Assembly: GCA_003427395.1 (NCBI GenBank)
Contig: BFEA01000367.1
Location: 1,029,394 to 1,062,034, forward strand
Source: Chara braunii
Taxonomy: Eukaryota > Streptophyta > Charophyceae > Charales > Characeae
DNA: 32,641 nucleotides
Direction of reading: 5' to 3'
Each line of letters opens with the position of its first letter. Positions within the stretch are counted from its first letter, which is position 1. Positions 29,916 through 32,641 of the stretch are shown in pieces. Both the position numbers and the translations under genes were made by a program. The notes below the pieces were generated by a model. The model did no database searches and was not told the origin of the DNA. It was given only the letters and a program-made list of their open reading frames with translations.

Positions 29916-30306
29916 GTGAAACCCAAATAGTTATCCTAGTCCTTTAGACATATAGCCAAAGAGAATTATAACATTCACAGACAATTACATCAAAAGAACT
30001 CGACCGTAGTCGACAGGAATATATATCCCATCGAAAATGATAATTGAAAGAAATAATTTATCTTTCAATAACACAAGATCAGAATAAAATCCGACCACCG
30101 CGGGTCGCACACCATAAAACAATCAAACAACCGCCAACAACGAGTTGACTACTGATAATAACCTCAATGCAACCGACAAGGTAGTCGGTCGCCTTAGTTT
30201 TGACTTGATGAAACTTGTCGCCAAAGTCATTCATTTTGACCTACCGCCGACCTAAGACTAGGCATACATTCTCATCTTTACTGAAGTGTTAGATGTCTCT
30301 CCCTCT
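29916..30306. other. AT-rich spacer, nothing recognised
   Basis: This occupies the place of the 1.4-kb ORF-bearing stretch of copy A. I see no gene. Confidence 0.5.
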
Positions 30307-30490
30307 AGGAAGTGGTCTGGGGTACTCCTCCTCCTCGCTCGAGCACAAGACTCGAATCTCAGAAGTCGGGCCGTCTCCACCGAACCGGCAAAGTACCCCC
30401 CCGTAGAAACGGTCCACTCTGGGTCGATAACAGGGCCGGCTCCTAAAGTAGCGAACCCCCGCCCCAGATGCTTCCTAGAGAAAGAGAATG
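30307..30490. repeat. block II, copy B
   Basis: Matches 25921-26105 over its whole length, with scattered differences and small indels. Confidence 0.7.
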
Positions 30491-30976
30491 TGTTCACCCC
30501 AAGTAGGTTTTAACTGTTCTCGTTTTCTAAACTCAAGGTAATTTGGACAAAAAGAGTCAGAGGTGATAAAGAATGAGAACCACTTAGACATGTATAGGTG
30601 GATAGGGTTATTCGAGATAAAACGGGTTTCCTTGGGAATAGTTAAATTCATTATGCTTTGATTCTCTTTCTGTCATCAAGATCTCTTTTCTCACGGCACC
30701 CATCGATTATCCTTCAAAAATAGCAAGTAAGTTCACTCAACTCAGTGACGAACGAAAAAAAATAAGGGTCAAACTCTCCGTCATTTTGTCAAATAGTATT
30801 TTCGTTTTCTTACTCACCTATACACCACGCACACAACACGATCAAAAGAAGACAAGCAAAATCCCACTACTCACATCAGACCCACCTTTTCACTCATGCG
30901 TGACGCCCACAACCCCACTCAACCTTTCTCCTGAACATTCAAAGCAAAATGGTCAAGCAATTTATGGGTGCACACA
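30491..30976. other. no recognised feature
   Basis: Diverged spacer. I see no supportable gene or repeat. Confidence 0.5.
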
Positions 30977-31615
30977 GGTGTGAAGGGAGTCTGAGTCGTC
31001 CACTGATTGACCTTGAGTGAAGTGGTGTCGAACGCGTCGTGGCTTGCTCAAGAAAGCCAAATGACATATACGCATCGTCGAAGAAACCGCAGTCCTGAGG
31101 TAAGTCTTGGACCAACTGTTTGTCCCAGTCTGTTCCCGACTCGCAAGTTTCACTCGCGGCAGTCCCAAGTGAGAAGATGGCGAGCCGCACTCGTCCCAAA
31201 AAAATCCACCGCGTCCTGCGTCGATCCCAACTGATCCCAGCCGGTCCCAAGTGGTCCCGCACTACTGCTAGTGTTGGGTAGTCCCATCTACAAAACATTT
31301 ATTTCATATGCTGCATAAAAAATAAACCCGCCCGTCGCGCTCAGATTTCGTATTGTCGCATGCCGTCAACCGCCACCATGTCACGCTACTGCTGCCGTAC
31401 ACACCAATGGTAGCAGACCTTCACCAAGAAAAGCAGACGCCGCGCCAAAACAAAAAAAACTTTCAGCGCCGTAAAAAAAAAAACTCCACTGCCGCGCCGC
31501 ACGTCCTACCGTCGTGCCGCATTTCCACTGTCGTGCCGAACTTTCGTCAGAAAATGGCAGCACGTCGTCGCTTTGTGCCCTGTCAAAAAAAAAAAAAAAA
31601 AACGTCAGCGCTCCG
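30977..31615. repeat. block III, copy B, and unassigned flank
   Basis: GGTGTGAAGGGA and CTTGAGTGAAGT (30977-31024) match copy A from 26545. At 31223-31262 there are four 10-base units around GATCCCAACT and GGTCCCAAGT. An A-rich, CCG-rich stretch leads into the minisatellite. No gene is seen. Confidence 0.5.
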
Positions 31616-31856
31616 CCGTGCCGTACCACCGTAGAAAAAAGACAGCGGCGCCTCGCCGTGTTGTACCACCGCAAAAAGACGGCAGCGCTTCGCCGTGTCG
31701 TACTACCGCAAAAAGACGGCAGTGCTTCGCCGTGCCGTACCACCGCAAAAAGACGGCAGTGCTTCGCCGTGCCGTACCACCGCAAAAAGACGGCGGCGCT
31801 TTGTCGTGCTGTACTACCGCAAAAAGACGGCACCACTTCGCCGCGTTATACTACCG
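31616..31856. repeat. 37-bp minisatellite, copy B
   Basis: Units start with CCGTG-like sequence at 31616, 31656, 31693, 31730, 31767, 31804 and 31841, so the period is 37 apart from the first unit (40). The most regular units contain ACGGC and GCCGT arms 8 bases apart, so each could fold. Because 37 is not a multiple of 3, long repetitive ORFs appear in several frames. They are artefacts. Confidence 0.9.
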
Positions 31857-32641
31857 TGCCGTGAAAACGGCAGCGTCACTCTTCAAAACAAAGTGTCGCC
31901 GACGTGCCGTTAAAACGGCAGCGCCGCCCCTCAAAATAAAGGTGTCAGGCTGACGCCGTGGTATTTCGGCAGCATAACCCCACAAAAATGGGTTATGGTT
32001 GCCGAAAATATCGGCCGGCACACCTCCACCAGTTGTCGTGCTCCCCGCTGCTCCTTGCCACGCTCCATTGCCGCTCCTCACCATGCTGTCCCAGAGTCCC
32101 ACCAGAGACCAGCTTGCCAAGGGGTGGAGCAAAGTGCTCCAGCCAAGGCTATGGCTGTCTCCTCCTTCGTCGCTCCGCTCCTCTGCAGTCCTCCAGCTCC
32201 GCCGGCAACACTCCTGCCTCCTCTCTAGCACTCCAGCAATGAGGCAAGTGTGCTGTCGCACACTGACAGCCGTAGGCAAGTGTGTTGTCGCACACTGGCA
32301 GCCGGAGGCAAGTGTGAGGCAGCTGGGGGACAGCTGCTTCTTTTGTAGTGGCTGAGGAGGGCAGCAGCAGCCTCAGTTGCCCCCAGGCAAAATTCGTCAC
32401 TTGCCTGGGGCCGTTGATCTGAGCCAGATCAACGGACTGAGGCTGTCTCACCTCAACCACACACTTAGGGTGGCAGTTGTACTCAACTGCCTCCCTCTTT
32501 TTCTCCCTTTTCCCTGCACTCAGCCCCACACTGAGTGCAGGTTCAGCGGGAAAATGGCTGTTTCCAGCCAAGTTCCCCTCATTACCCCTTCATCTCCCCA
32601 ACCTCTGGCCTGAGTCACATTCAGGCCAGTTTGGCCTGTAT
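31857..32641. repeat. hairpin array, copy B
   Basis: This is a run of inverted repeats homologous in position to copy A: TGCCGT/ACGGCA with a GAAA loop (31857-31872), TGCCGTT/AACGGCA (31905-31920), CATAACCC/GGGTTATG (31973-31997), TGGAGCA/TGCTCCA (32125-32141), AGTGTGC/GCACACT (32247-32264) and a second form at 32279-32296, GCAGCTG/CAGCTGC (32319-32337), a three-way junction (32368-32445), GGCAGTTG/CAACTGCC (32472-32491), CCTGCACTCAG/CTGAGTGCAGG (32513-32541), TGGCTG/CAGCCA (32555-32570) and CTGGCCTGA/TCAGGCCAG (32605-32629). The array runs off the window end. Confidence 0.85.
32368..32445. repeat. perfect 78-nt three-way junction
   Basis: The outer stem is CAGCCTCAGT (32368-32377) with ACTGAGGCTG (32436-32445). 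Inside are hairpin 1, CCCCAGGCAA/TTGCCTGGGG (32381-32410, loop 10), and, directly abutting it, hairpin 2, CCGTTGATCTG/CAGATCAACGG (32411-32435, loop 3). All 31 pairs are Watson-Crick. Only a 3-base linker (TGC, 32378-32380) is unpaired at the junction. Confidence 0.9.

Larger units (their letters stand above)
29448..32641. repeat. repeat unit copy B (incomplete)
   Basis: This is the second copy of the unit in the same orientation, cut by the window edge. Compared with copy A it lacks about 1 kb between blocks I and II, including the 183-codon ORF. The minisatellite has a different period. Its hairpin block aligns with copy A. Confidence 0.75.

Noticed and set aside
31616-31856. CRISPR-like regular repeats
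   Set aside because: Units are contiguous with no unique spacers, in a eukaryotic context; this is a minisatellite.
31514-31953. Repetitive ORFs of up to 126 codons over the 37-bp minisatellite
   Set aside because: They come from the minisatellite itself. The unit is not a multiple of 3, so similar peptides appear in several frames.
24025-32641. The two unit copies as LTRs of one retrotransposon
   Set aside because: The copies adjoin with no internal coding region, primer-binding site or polypurine tract, and each would be over 3 kb.

Overview
This window looks like nuclear DNA from a plant-lineage (streptophyte) eukaryote with a repeat-rich genome. The reasons are L1-type LINEs with plant-like ORF1/ORF2 layouts, short plant-type telomere motifs (CCCTAAA) inside LINE 3' UTRs, a U6 snRNA copy of plant type, long microsatellites and a 973-base assembly gap (11929-12901). 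A charophyte alga such as Chara would fit the LINE load, but that is only a guess. I find no intact host gene, no tRNA or rRNA gene and no CRISPR array.

Region 1 (about 1-24000) is a stack of LINEs, all with their 3' end to the left (minus strand). LINE A (342-10052) is close to full length, about 9.7 kb. It has a poly(A) tail, a 3' UTR carrying a nested U6 retropseudogene, a degenerate ORF2 (endonuclease, reverse transcriptase, C-terminal CCHC), a large ORF1 with a zinc knuckle, and a very G-rich repetitive 5' UTR. LINE C (10066-about 11755) is a 5'-truncated 3' end. LINE B (12902-about 23990) is less decayed and has a startling layout. Its 5' part (21506-19257) and 3' part (14891-12902) lie on the minus strand, while the central piece (14892-19249), holding the end of ORF1 and most of ORF2, is inverted onto the plus strand. 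Both reading frames line up across both junctions when the inversion is mentally reversed, so it is most simply one element with an internal inversion.

Region 2 (about 24025-32641) holds two head-to-tail copies of a mostly non-coding unit: copy A 24025-29447, and copy B 29448 to the window end (incomplete). Shared blocks in the same order are a conserved 470-bp block I, a 180-bp block II, a short block III, a CCG-rich minisatellite and a hairpin-dense block. The hairpin-dense block (27338-29260 in A; 31857-32641 in B) is the most unusual thing here. It is a run of perfect inverted repeats, each with a different stem sequence. At homologous positions in the two copies both arms have changed together, so pairing is kept while sequence is not. 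One position is a perfect 78-nt three-way junction. A U6 3' fragment sits at the end of the array in copy A. One unexplained ORF (complement 25236-25787) exists only in copy A.

The main genes are parts of LINE machinery: ORF1 is an RNA-binding protein, and ORF2 nicks DNA and reverse-transcribes the RNA. Those enzymes probably also explain the U6 copy. What the hairpin unit does is unknown.
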